DNA of 64,000 nucleotides, from positions 310,001-374,000 of the forward strand of contig NZ_BQKE01000001.1 in the NCBI RefSeq assembly GCF_036244895.1. Direction: 5' to 3'. The position numbers were made by a program, and so were the translations under genes. Below the pieces are notes generated by a model. The model was given only the letters and a program-made list of their open reading frames with translations, searched no databases and was not told the origin of the DNA. This DNA comes from Persicobacter diffluens (GTDB lineage: Bacteria; Bacteroidota; Bacteroidia; Cytophagales; Cyclobacteriaceae). Shown here in pieces: positions 40,687 through 48,890 of the stretch (within the stretch, counting starts at the first letter, position 1; each line of letters begins with the position of its first letter).

Positions 40687-42204
40687 TTACCAAAGGTCCT
40701 GATACAGCCTTTGAAAGGCCTGAGGCAACTTTTCAATGATATCGGAGGCGATCAGGCTGGTTTGCCCAATTTCTTTAGCGGCTAAGTCACCGGCGAGGCC
40801 ATGCACAAATACGCCTATCATAGCGGCTTCTGAAGAGGCATATCCCTGCGCAAATAAGGCGGTGATGATGCCGGTCAATACATCGCCACTACCTGCGGTG
40901 GCCATTCCCGGGTTTCCGGTAGGATTGAAAATGATTTTGCCGTCCGGAAAGCCAATGGCTGTGTTCGCACCTTTGATTAAACAAACTACCTGGTGTTCCA
41001 CGGCCAGCGCCTGCAGGTTTTGGAGTCGCTCAAATTGGTTTTCGCTTTTTCCGGCTAGGCGTTCAAATTCTTTTGGATGGGGCGTCAATATACTGCCCGA
41101 AGGAATAGCTGCCAATAAATGCGGACTCTGACTAATAATATTGAGGGCATCGGCATCCAGCACCATTGGAGAGGGATGTTGCGCAAAGAGGATGTTCATG
41201 GCTTCCTTGGCTGCCGTTTCGGTGCTTAAACCAGGTCCGGCACCAAGGGCATCATATTGATCCGTTTGATGAGGCTTGGTGAAGAACTTGGTGCCCATCT
41301 CATCCGGGAGCACCATGGCTTCCGGAACGGAAGTCTGCAGAACTTCTACGCACTTTTGGGGGCAATGCACCGTGAGTAAGCCCAGGCCTGAACGCAGTGC
41401 TGCTTTGGCTGCTAAAATACAGGCTCCCGCTTTGCCATAGCTGCCGGCTATTAACAAGGCGTGGCCGAAACTGCCTTTATGATCATATTTTTGACGCGGT
41501 ATTAAGATTTCCCTGATTTTCTTTAGGGAGCCCGCGGCATAATCACTTTCCTGCTCTGCAATAAAGGCTTTATCCAAGCCAATATCTACAATATGCAGTT
41601 GACCAACATGTATATGATTTTCGGGCAAGTAAAAAGCCAGCTTCCCCACCTGAAAAGAAACGGTATGCTTAGGCTGAATGATAGGATGCTGACCTTTGGC
41701 TTTGTGTTCTGAAAATAAGCCGGAGGCAATGTCTATAGCGATTATTTCTTTTCCGGAATGATTGGCAGCATCTATGATTGAAGCGGCCAGGCCTTCAACA
41801 GGTCGGTTAAGGCCTGATCCAAAAATTCCGTCTATTAATACCTGATATTTTTTTAAATCGGGCAATTCTTCCTTTTTCTGCACCTCGTGAAAAGGGAAGT
41901 TGCCCTGATACTGATAATAGTAATGATTGAAATCTTTACTGCCTTTTTCTGTAAAGCGGATGATGGCTACTTCTACCGGATAACCTTTTTGATGTAATAA
42001 GTGAGCGATTACCAGCCCGTCTCCCCCATTATTGCCCATTCCACATAAGACCAGAATTTTTGGTCGATTCGGGGCATGGTTACGGAACCAATTACAAAAT
42101 TGTCCGGAGGCCCGATACATTAAATCTTCGGAGGAGATGGGTTCGTGTTCTATGGTATATTGATCACAGGCACGAATTTGCTCAGCAGTTAGAATTTTTG
42201 TCAT
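40687..42204 (-). CDS. nnr: Bifunctional NAD(P)H-hydrate epimerase / dehydratase
   Basis: 505 aa fusion that repairs hydrated NAD(P)H. The N-terminal YjeF_N epimerase (about 1-215) has VLCGMGNNGGDGLVIAHLL. The C-terminal ADP/ATP-dependent dehydratase (about 225-505) has GSYGKAGACILAAKAALRSG, LTPHPKEFERLAG and GNPGMATAGSGDVLTGI, including the catalytic Asp. The normal domain order and length match other bacterial fusions. A small unknown gene lies 9 bp upstream and may be co-transcribed. Confidence 0.94.
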   Translation of the reverse strand: MTKILTAEQIRACDQYTIEHEPISSEDLMYRASGQFCNWFRNHAPNRPKILVLCGMGNNGGDGLVIAHLLHQKGYPVEVAIIRFTEKGSKDFNHYYYQYQGNFPFHEVQKKEELPDLKKYQVLIDGIFGSGLNRPVEGLAASIIDAANHSGKEIIAIDIASGLFSEHKAKGQHPIIQPKHTVSFQVGKLAFYLPENHIHVGQLHIVDIGLDKAFIAEQESDYAAGSLKKIREILIPRQKYDHKGSFGHALLIAGSYGKAGACILAAKAALRSGLGLLTVHCPQKCVEVLQTSVPEAMVLPDEMGTKFFTKPHQTDQYDALGAGPGLSTETAAKEAMNILFAQHPSPMVLDADALNIISQSPHLLAAIPSGSILTPHPKEFERLAGKSENQFERLQNLQALAVEHQVVCLIKGANTAIGFPDGKIIFNPTGNPGMATAGSGDVLTGIITALFAQGYASSEAAMIGVFVHGLAGDLAAKEIGQTSLIASDIIEKLPQAFQRLYQDLW

Positions 42205-42213
42205 AGTAGGGAG

Positions 42214-42498
42214 CTAATAGCCAAAATAAGTGTAACCCTCTCGGGAGGAGCGGTGGTCATGGTGAACTTTTTTTCCACGCGGGCTGATCTCTATTTTCAC
42301 CATTTTATTGATGGTTTGCAGGTCAGCATCCAGTGGGTTACTAAGGACTTCGTCTAGTAAAAGCGTGGTTTGTTGTTGAAAATCTCCTTGACAAAGAAAG
42401 TCGAAAAAGTTACTGGCTTCTTCCAAATGAGCATATTGATATTGCACAATGGGCATTTCCTTAAGCCTGATTTCAATGCGGTATTTGGTTTTGGTCAT
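42214..42498 (-). CDS. Small conserved-looking protein of unknown function
   Basis: 94 aa, start MTKTKYRIEIRLKEMPIVQY. It has a mixed alpha/beta pattern, no signal peptide and no membrane segment. The C-terminus is rich in His/Arg/Ser (HHDHRSSREGYTY). No family recognised. It reads as coding because it is close (9 bp) to nnr on the same strand, starts with a clean ATG, and lacks a competing frame. It probably sits at the head of a two-gene unit. Confidence 0.55.
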   Translation of the reverse strand: MTKTKYRIEIRLKEMPIVQYQYAHLEEASNFFDFLCQGDFQQQTTLLLDEVLSNPLDADLQTINKMVKIEISPRGKKVHHDHRSSREGYTYFGY

Positions 42499-42563
42499 AC
42501 CTGTTTTCCTCCAATGGAAAATAAGGCTTTCAGCAAAAAATTAAAAGGGATTCGATTTCAAAG

Positions 42564-42600
42564 GCCAAAAAAAAGAGGCACCGTTGAAGTACCTCTTTCC
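42564..42600 (-). terminator. Terminator after the coiled-coil membrane protein
   Basis: AAAGAGGCAC pairs with GTACCTCTTT (one mismatch), with eight A on the left giving T on the minus strand. Confidence 0.7.
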
Positions 42601-42618
42601 TCTAATTTTTTTAAAGTA

Positions 42619-43266
42619 TTAAGCGTTGGTTCCTCTTTTTAAAGAAGCCTTAAGCTCTTCCACCTTATTCATTTCAGTAGTCAATTCTCTGCGTAGCTTT
42701 GTTTCACGCTCTCTCATTCTTTGTTTGTAAGATTCGAATTCCTCGTGCAGCTCTTCATAATCTGAAGTTTTTGAAGCAGCAGTATTATTCGAAAATTTAA
42801 CACGCGTAAAGGCAAATACTAAAGCAGCCACTAGCGAAAGGATAATACCGAAACTTGTTACTTTAAAAGTGTTTTTGTTCCAGTCAATGCCAAGCGCAGT
42901 TAGGTGGCTTACCTGATAGATATTCTCTTCGATTTCTTTGTCTTTAGAGGAAATCATATCATTCAGGCGAACAATCTCTTCATTACTTTCAGCCAGTTGC
43001 GCATTGGTTTGCTTCAACAGATTACGGTGGCCTACGATACTGTCCTCTACTACGCGAACGATTTTATCATAACTCACCTCTTTGATCACTTTATAAGGAA
43101 CACCAGCACCATTTTTATAGGTGGTACTGCTTTTTTTCAAACTCTGAAATTGTTCTTTAAGGGTTTGCTCTCCAGTAGCTGCCTGCTCCGTTCCCTGTGC
43201 ACTTGCTACAGAGATACTTCCCACCAAAAAAGATCCAAGCAAAAGGGCCCACAATTTTTTCTTCAT
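42619..43266 (-). CDS. Exported coiled-coil membrane protein of unknown function
   Basis: 215 aa. Signal peptide MKKKLWALLLGSFLVGSISV cleaved near ASAQ. A Gln/Glu-rich helix with heptad-like spacing (LLKQTNAQLAESNEEIVRLN) runs to about residue 120. A single transmembrane helix FGIILSLVAALVFAFTRV follows, then a second coiled coil rich in Glu/Arg/Lys (ESYKQRMRERETKLRREL). The topology places the first coil in the periplasm and the last in the cytoplasm. No known family recognised. Single gene with its own terminator and an upstream palindrome at 43353. Confidence 0.7.
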   Translation of the reverse strand: MKKKLWALLLGSFLVGSISVASAQGTEQAATGEQTLKEQFQSLKKSSTTYKNGAGVPYKVIKEVSYDKIVRVVEDSIVGHRNLLKQTNAQLAESNEEIVRLNDMISSKDKEIEENIYQVSHLTALGIDWNKNTFKVTSFGIILSLVAALVFAFTRVKFSNNTAASKTSDYEELHEEFESYKQRMRERETKLRRELTTEMNKVEELKASLKRGTNA

Positions 43267-43352
43267 CTTTCTAAATTTGATTCGAATTAATCAGCACAAA
43301 TCACATCAAATAGCGTGCAAAAATGCTAAGTAGATAACTGTCTATTGTACAA

Positions 43353-43369
43353 TATCTTACGTAAAGATA
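43353..43369. promoter_or_regulatory. Inverted repeat upstream of the coiled-coil gene
   Basis: TATCTT-N5-AAGATA centred on ACGTA, about 90 bases before the start at 43266. It could be an operator; no regulator is known for it. Confidence 0.3.
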
Positions 43370-43431
43370 ATATTTTGTAAGTAAGATCTAAAAATTATTT
43401 TGTTAGACGCATCACAATTGCGTCATATTTC

Positions 43432-44226
43432 TTACTTCAGTTTCAAAAGCAATTTAATATTTCCGTGGTTATAAACCACCCGAAAACCGGAATCAATTAA
43501 TTGTTGGTTAACAAACTTTCCATCTTGCCCAATCAAATGCGGATAAATCCGCTTTTCTTGGGTTTGGTCAAGATAAAAAAATTGGGCTGGGCTGATCCCT
43601 ACCTCTTCAAAGCCAAATTGCAGGTAACTTTCTCCTTTGGACCATTCCAGATCTACATAAGTCATAATATCATCCGGGGATTTTTCCTGAATAAAGTGCT
43701 TCAGCAGCTTACTAAAACCACCCACCACCGTATAGCCTGATTTGTTACAATGTCGGATCAGTTCGAAAGATTTGTAAATGTTGCCATTTCGGCTTATTTG
43801 CCGGGGATGGCTAAAGGCCATTACGGCGACAAGTGCTCCCTCATATACTAAGCCATATTTGATTTTTGCCCTCAGCGGAGTGTGTAAATGATTTTGTTCG
43901 AGAAAGTTAATTAGTTCCGGATTACTTATGGAGATAACCTTACATTTCCTGCCATGAATTCTTTGGGTAATGCCAAGGGCCGAAAGTAATCTGGAACAAA
44001 TAATTTCCTTTTGATTCGCCCATTGATCTTTCCAAAGATGTATTCCCTGTAATCTTTCTGTTCCAAAATCTGCAGGAAGTTGCTCCAGGGGTTCAAATAA
44101 ATAAAGGGAAAGTTGTTCACTAATGAGTGCGGTGGGCTGTTCAGGCGCTTTTTGAATTTTAAATGCAGCATGTTGGGAAATAAATTGGTAAACCTCATTT
44201 TTCCAATGCTGTAATCGGTGGGGCAT
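43432..44226 (-). CDS. Orphan protein with GNAT-like (phage Hef/Mom-type) C-terminal domain
   Basis: 264 aa, no signal peptide. The first 110 residues are not recognised. The rest (about 110-240) has the succession NPELINFLEQNHLHTPLR, GLVYEGALVAVMAFSHPR, SFELIRHCNKSGYTVVGG, MTYVDLEWSKGESYLQFGF. That pattern resembles an acetyltransferase-like domain that I associate with phage proteins next to homing endonucleases. The match is from memory and not verified. No phage genes flank it here. It is a single gene next to R1 copy F, with a possible DNA- or RNA-related role that is only a guess. Confidence 0.5.
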   Translation of the reverse strand: MPHRLQHWKNEVYQFISQHAAFKIQKAPEQPTALISEQLSLYLFEPLEQLPADFGTERLQGIHLWKDQWANQKEIICSRLLSALGITQRIHGRKCKVISISNPELINFLEQNHLHTPLRAKIKYGLVYEGALVAVMAFSHPRQISRNGNIYKSFELIRHCNKSGYTVVGGFSKLLKHFIQEKSPDDIMTYVDLEWSKGESYLQFGFEEVGISPAQFFYLDQTQEKRIYPHLIGQDGKFVNQQLIDSGFRVVYNHGNIKLLLKLK

Positions 44227-44393
44227 GTTTTTTATTTGCTAAGTTAATGATATTCATGGAATGAGCTTTGACTTTGCATCTTTTTTGATGCATTTCATCC
44301 TCAGCTGTCGCAAAATCGAACTTATAAAGACCAAATAGTTGTCGTAAAATAAAAAATAAGCAGGACCGAGGTGGGTTTAAAAAGTGTAATGGT

Positions 44394-44598
44394 ATCCCAA
44401 ATTATTTACCGCTTTATTTATTAATGCTTTTTAATTGGCTTGTTTTCAGTTTAATAAGCGTGTGTTTGCTGGTTTTTTTATGGCCCAAATTTGGGCGAGC
44501 TGGCTTTCTCTCCATGCCTCTGTTTCATAGAGAGAAATATGAAATGGGGAACTATTCCTTTATTTTTTGCGCCAACAGAAAGATTTATGCTGGGCTTT
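44394..44598 (-). repeat. R1 intergenic repeat, copy F
   Basis: Minus orientation, about 205 bp, the most diverged head. Minus-strand blocks: AAAAAATAAAGGAATAG, TTTCATATTTCTC, GCATGGAGAGAAAGCCAGC, then palindrome GCCCAAATTTGGGC at 44483-44496, identical to copy D. Tail: AGCGGTAAATAATTTGGGAT. With the small hairpin GCATC-T6-GATGC at 44276-44291 it explains the 378-base gap between the orphan gene and the glycosyltransferase. Confidence 0.7.
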
Positions 44599-44604
44599 AT
44601 CGGC

Positions 44605-45726
44605 TTAATGAGTGATTAGTGATTCGTTTTCCATTATGACTTCAGCAGGAAGGTAGGATTGAAAGAATTTTTCATAATTTTTCACTGTGGTTTCGATGGA
44701 AAATTCCTCTCTTGCGGCTTTTAGTCCGGCTTGAATGTAATTTTGGCGAATGTCTTCATTATTCAAATAAAGATTTATTTTTTCGGCCAATTGCTGGTGA
44801 TCCCCATGTTCGAACCATAGCCCATTCTTTTCTTCATTAATCACCGAAATAATACCATGCATTCTTGTCCCGATGACTGGAACACCTTTCATCATGGCTT
44901 CTACCAGCACCAATCCGAATCCGTCGGAATCAGAAGGCAGGACAAAAAGATCCAGAATTTCATATAATGGCAAAATTTCTTCCCGCGGCAGCATGCCCAG
45001 ATAGATGATTTTATTTTTGATTTGGTGTTCTGCCACTAATTCATCAAACCCATTTTTCTCCACACCCGCCAATAGCAGGCAGGCATCCTCTTCTACATGT
45101 TGGAGCGCACGCACCAGTTGGTCCTGGCATTTATGGCGTGCAAAACATCCAATCAATCGTTTTTCAAGTGGAATACTGTACTTTTCTTTCAGTTGCATCA
45201 AAGCATACTCACTGGCATTACTTTTCCCCTCAAAAGGCAGGCCATTGCTGATTACTTCCAGATGATGTGCCGGAAAGCCTTTTTCAATAAAAGTCTGCTT
45301 CAGCGCATCGCTGATGACAATCATTTTGTCTGTTCCTTTCAGGTAAAGGTTGTTCTGAATTTTTCCGCCAACACTTAGTGGCCTTTGGCGCCGGGTATGG
45401 AAAACTTTAAGCCCAAGTTTAAAAAACTTGTTCACCAACATGGATAAGTAGCGGTCTTTGCTTTCCTGGGCATTAATGATTTGAATATTGTGCTTTTGAA
45501 TAACCGCCTTCAGTTGGAGCTGGTCACGCAGGGCAAATTTTGATTTAAAATCTAAAGCTTCAACAATAAAGGTTCCGTAAGATTTCCCTCTACTCCAAAT
45601 ATAACTGTCCTTTTTACAGCCCAACACAACCGTATGACCTCTTCTGGCGAGTCCGTCAGCCAAATAACAAATGGAATGAGATGCGCCATTGTGTAGTCCA
45701 TCGGAGGAAAGAAGTAGGATTTGCAT
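44605..45726 (-). CDS. Glycosyltransferase family 4 protein
   Basis: 373 aa GT-B fold. N-terminal MQILLLSSDGLHNGASHSIC; C-terminal nucleotide-sugar site LFVLPSDSDGFGLVLVEAMM with the E-x7-E motif of GT4 (EDF to EAM region), preceded by IYLGMLPREEILPLYEILD. Donor and acceptor are not readable. It is soluble or peripheral on the cytoplasmic face of the inner membrane. First of several glycan genes between 44 and 57 kb; the convergent neighbour is R1 copy F. Confidence 0.88.
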   Translation of the reverse strand: MQILLLSSDGLHNGASHSICYLADGLARRGHTVVLGCKKDSYIWSRGKSYGTFIVEALDFKSKFALRDQLQLKAVIQKHNIQIINAQESKDRYLSMLVNKFFKLGLKVFHTRRQRPLSVGGKIQNNLYLKGTDKMIVISDALKQTFIEKGFPAHHLEVISNGLPFEGKSNASEYALMQLKEKYSIPLEKRLIGCFARHKCQDQLVRALQHVEEDACLLLAGVEKNGFDELVAEHQIKNKIIYLGMLPREEILPLYEILDLFVLPSDSDGFGLVLVEAMMKGVPVIGTRMHGIISVINEEKNGLWFEHGDHQQLAEKINLYLNNEDIRQNYIQAGLKAAREEFSIETTVKNYEKFFQSYLPAEVIMENESLITH

Positions 45727-45748
45727 AAACTTAAAAGTAGAACCGTCT

Positions 45749-45756
45749 ATATTTGT
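45749..45756 (+). promoter_or_regulatory. -7 box upstream of the GT90 gene
   Basis: TATATTTG fits TAnnTTTG exactly. No TTG at 19-20 bases. Start predicted near 45763, giving a leader of about 90 bases for the gene at 45852. Confidence 0.4.
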
Positions 45757-45761
45757 GATGA

Positions 45762-45793
45762 ATTATAGAAAAACTTGCCGCAAGTTTTATAAT
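45762..45793. repeat. Inverted repeat in the divergent glycosyltransferase promoter region
   Basis: AAAACTTG-CCG-CAAGTTTT (45770-45788) is a perfect 8-bp palindrome with further partial symmetry outside it. It begins at the predicted start site and could be an operator or a 5' hairpin. Confidence 0.45.
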
Positions 45794-45851
45794 TAGGGTC
45801 GTAATTCAAAAGGATATTCCTCCTTTCTGTAAGATTATTAGCAATTTTTGA

Positions 45852-46826
45852 ATGAGTCTACTTTCTTCCATATTCCCCCCTCTTTCTTATAAGCGAAATA
45901 AAGCGCTTTATTATTTCAATCGTTGGTTAGAAGGCCTGCCAGCCATCAGATCCGCTGATTGGATTATCCGGCATTATAAAAAAGGATGTACAGCAGAAGA
46001 GTGGAAGGTTATGGAAAAGAGAAGAGATTTTTATTGTCAGTTGGAAACCCGTTTTGCTTTAAGTGAAAATGCGAAATCTTTACAGGAATTGGCCTCAGAG
46101 CGTCATTCAAAGGTTTATTTTTTCGATACGCGCCGCTACCTTCGTCATTTTTCTTCCGCTACTAAGATTGATTATTTATTTGGAGACATTCGGCATGTGG
46201 AGGCTTTTCCGACTATTCAGAAAAGCCGTCCTGTTGGGGAGCAAAACGGAGTGCTTCTAAAGTTAAATGAGGTTCGGCATTTTAATTTTATTAAGGATCC
46301 TTATTCCTGGAAAGATAAAAAAGCGGAAGCTTGTTGGAGAGGAGCTGTTTTTTATGGGCAGGAAAGCCGTGTAAGTTTAATGCAGAATCATCATAAGGAT
46401 CCCTCGATGAATATAGGAAAAACGAATGATGGAGATACTCCCAAGGAGTGGAAGCAAGAGCGGATGAGTATTCCTGAACAGCTGAAATATCGCTATTTGT
46501 TGTGCCCGGAAGGCAATGATGTGGCGACCAATTTAAAGTGGGTGATGTCATCTAACTCTGTAGCGGTAATGCCGAAACCGAAATTTGAAACTTGGTTTAT
46601 GGAGGGGACATTAAAGGCCGGAGTACACTATATTGAAGTTAAAGCGGATTGGTCCGACCTGAAAGAACAAATTGCCTTTTTCGAATCCCATCCCGAGAAA
46701 GCGATGGAAATTGTACAAAATGCAAATGCTTTTGCGGCAACATTTAAAAATCGAAAAAGGGAATTTGTGCTGGGGTTGATGGTTTTGGATAAATATTTAA
46801 CCCTTGCAGGAGGGAAGAGATTTTAA
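45852..46826 (+). CDS. Glycosyltransferase family 90 (CAP10-like) protein
   Basis: 324 aa, no signal peptide. The central segment shows the GT90 pattern: KKAEACWRGAVFYGQESR, then ERMSIPEQLKYRYLLCPEGN and ATNLKWVMSSNSVAVMPKPK, followed by EGTLKAGVHYIEVKADWSDL. GT90 members transfer xylose or glucose to glycans. UDP-xylose synthesis is encoded at 16-18 kb, which makes xylose a reasonable but unproven donor. Its last 30 bases overlap the convergent GT4 gene on the other strand. Confidence 0.85.
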   Translation: MSLLSSIFPPLSYKRNKALYYFNRWLEGLPAIRSADWIIRHYKKGCTAEEWKVMEKRRDFYCQLETRFALSENAKSLQELASERHSKVYFFDTRRYLRHFSSATKIDYLFGDIRHVEAFPTIQKSRPVGEQNGVLLKLNEVRHFNFIKDPYSWKDKKAEACWRGAVFYGQESRVSLMQNHHKDPSMNIGKTNDGDTPKEWKQERMSIPEQLKYRYLLCPEGNDVATNLKWVMSSNSVAVMPKPKFETWFMEGTLKAGVHYIEVKADWSDLKEQIAFFESHPEKAMEIVQNANAFAATFKNRKREFVLGLMVLDKYLTLAGGKRF

Positions 46827-47960
46827 AGTTTCTTCCAGTGTTTCCATTATTTCACTGCTGATCTTTTCGATATTATGATTGGTTAAGGCCCTGTTTTCAG
46901 CAGTTTGGCCCATAGTTGCTAATAGCGATCGATCATTATAGAATAGTGCAAACTTGTCCGCAGCTGCTTCTATATCAGTGAAAGGGACAGAAAAACCGGC
47001 ATCTTCTTTTACAAACTCCGGTATCCCCCCGGCATTTTGATAACATACAGTGGGATTGCCCAAAGCTGCATTTTCTAATACTACTAAAGGAAATGGATCC
47101 TCTATGGAGCACATGTAGAAAACATCAAAAAGGCTGTAGTATTTTTGAGGATTGGCGGTATTGGGGATAAAAGTAATATCCGCTTTGGCCAGTGCTTCCG
47201 CATGATCTTTTTTGAGCTTGTGAAGTTTTTTTTCATCTCCACCCACCCAAAGGAAAGCAATATTTAAATCCGGATATTTGGCCTTACACAAAGCCGCCGT
47301 TTTAATAAACCAGTCATATCCTTTACGTTTAATAATGGTTCCGGATGCTCCGATAATTAAGGCGTTTTCCGAAATGCCCAGTTCCTTTTTAAATTGTTTT
47401 TTTTGAGTATCGTCTAATTTATGTTTGTTAAAAGCGGCCAAATCGGCCAATTCGTAGTGCAGTCGAATTTTATTTTCAGGCACCTTTCTTTTTTGCAATA
47501 AATTATTTTTAACCGCCTCGGAAACCGCAATAAAGGTATCGGTACTTTTAAGGTTATCGGCCCACATTTCCTGCCCAAGCTTGGCAATAATATTTTCCAG
47601 TTCATGAACGTGGGTGACGCAAGGCACGCTGTACTTGGCGGTTAATTGGCTGGAGATATGGCTTGCCGCCGAAGTGTTCACGTAAATGATGTCCGGCTGA
47701 AACTGTTGGTCTTCTAATTTTACATCAGAATATTCAAGCTTTCTTTTTCTTAAGAATTTGGGCATCCATTTTCCATATAGGTTTTTTTCAAGCACCTGAG
47801 TCGGGGCAATGGATTGATAATTTTCTACAATTTCACCGCCGTTAACCAACAAGATGCGGATATCATGTTCAGTATTGGATTTAACCCATCTGCACCAATG
47901 CTCTAAAAAGATAGGAGCACCAGTTCTTGAGGCTTCATGTCCAATAACTAAAATATTCAT
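46797..47960 (-). CDS. Glycosyltransferase family 4 protein
   Basis: 387 aa GT-B enzyme. Start MNILVIGHEASRTGAPIFLE; PSVPCVTHVHELENIIAKL-type stretch in the N-terminal half; C-terminal donor site MCSIEDPFPLVVLENAALGN with the E-x7-E pair and GGIPEFV. The motif IIGASGTIIKRKGYDWF is the usual linker to the second Rossmann domain. Its 3' end overlaps the GT90 gene by 30 bp in a tail-to-tail arrangement. It shares the minus strand with the two GT2 genes upstream. Confidence 0.88.
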   Translation of the reverse strand: MNILVIGHEASRTGAPIFLEHWCRWVKSNTEHDIRILLVNGGEIVENYQSIAPTQVLEKNLYGKWMPKFLRKRKLEYSDVKLEDQQFQPDIIYVNTSAASHISSQLTAKYSVPCVTHVHELENIIAKLGQEMWADNLKSTDTFIAVSEAVKNNLLQKRKVPENKIRLHYELADLAAFNKHKLDDTQKKQFKKELGISENALIIGASGTIIKRKGYDWFIKTAALCKAKYPDLNIAFLWVGGDEKKLHKLKKDHAEALAKADITFIPNTANPQKYYSLFDVFYMCSIEDPFPLVVLENAALGNPTVCYQNAGGIPEFVKEDAGFSVPFTDIEAAADKFALFYNDRSLLATMGQTAENRALTNHNIEKISSEIMETLEETLKSLPSCKG

Positions 47961-48076
47961 TGTGTAAAATTTTAAATGAGCGGATGATGGCTTGATGAAG
48001 GGGCTTTCAAAATTTAATCCAAATAGGGAATTATACTTAATAATACCGAATCGGGATACAATTTAGTGCTTTTCGG

Positions 48077-48889
48077 CTAATGAGGCTTATAATGTTTTTT
48101 AGGCTTGAAGAATTTATAATACTGCCTGGCCCAGAACATTACAAATCCGGAATTGATGATAATATTTTTCCATTTTGATCCGGATACATAAAACCGCGTG
48201 ATGGTAGTCCCCACAAACCTTCCGGCAAAGGCCCTTTCGTATTTATTTTTCAGGGCATTTTTTATCTCAAAAAAGCTCTTATTCGCATTGCCTTTGCTTT
48301 TATGGAATATTTTGAAATCTATGACATAGGCCTGGTACCCTCTGATATTCGCTAATAGGCAAATGTCAGTGCCGTAAAGGTGAAAACCCTTTAAGTCAGC
48401 GGAGGTATTCAAATTTGCAGCGGCCTTGATGATAAGAAAATTTTCATCGAGGTTAATCGCTTTTAAGGGTAAATTTTTTTCTCTCAAGGTTTCATTCGGA
48501 TGGGAAATATGCATGGCAGTATACTTTAAATTTACTCCACCGGCATTTCCGAGTATACCCCAGTTGGGATCAATGGCTTCAATTTCGGTAATTTTCCTAT
48601 CCAGTTCGGCTTTGCCATCCTCCTGCAATAAAATATCCTGATGGCAGATAATGACATATCGCCCTCTTGCCTGACGAAGCATACGATTAATTCCGCCGAA
48701 AGCTTCAAAGGAGTTTCCCTCGCTATTGTCTACAAACAAAAATTCACTATTGGAGGCGGAGAAACCTTTGGCTTGAAAGGACGCCACCATTTCCTCATAT
48801 TCATTGAGGTCAGTAACAAAGGAGCAGATGGAGTACTCAAATGAAAATTCTTCCTCCACGGTGATTTTTTGGGGAATTATTTCTTCCAT
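48077..48889 (-). CDS. Glycosyltransferase-like protein (GT2-related, GT-A fold)
   Basis: 270 aa from the ATG at 48889, one base after the stop of the upstream GT2 gene; an earlier in-frame ATG at 48928 would overlap that gene by 38 bp. VDNSEGNSFEAFGGINRMLR and GRYVIICHQDILLQEDGK recall the nucleotide-binding and DxD-like (HQD) region of GT2 enzymes. GNAGGVNLKYT and LKGFHLYGTDICLLANIRGY follow. It is shorter and more diverged than classic GT2; substrate unknown. Confidence 0.75.
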   Translation of the reverse strand: MEEIIPQKITVEEEFSFEYSICSFVTDLNEYEEMVASFQAKGFSASNSEFLFVDNSEGNSFEAFGGINRMLRQARGRYVIICHQDILLQEDGKAELDRKITEIEAIDPNWGILGNAGGVNLKYTAMHISHPNETLREKNLPLKAINLDENFLIIKAAANLNTSADLKGFHLYGTDICLLANIRGYQAYVIDFKIFHKSKGNANKSFFEIKNALKNKYERAFAGRFVGTTITRFYVSGSKWKNIIINSGFVMFWARQYYKFFKPKKHYKPH

Positions 48890-48890
48890 T

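Noticed and set aside
43432..44598. Prophage remnant
   Set aside because: Only one phage-like domain is seen; no integrase, structural or attachment sequences surround it, and the xer gene at 14.6 kb has housekeeping context.
44424..44615. Small hydrophobic frame of 63 codons
   Set aside because: It lies inside R1 copy F; the frame is not kept in other R1 copies.
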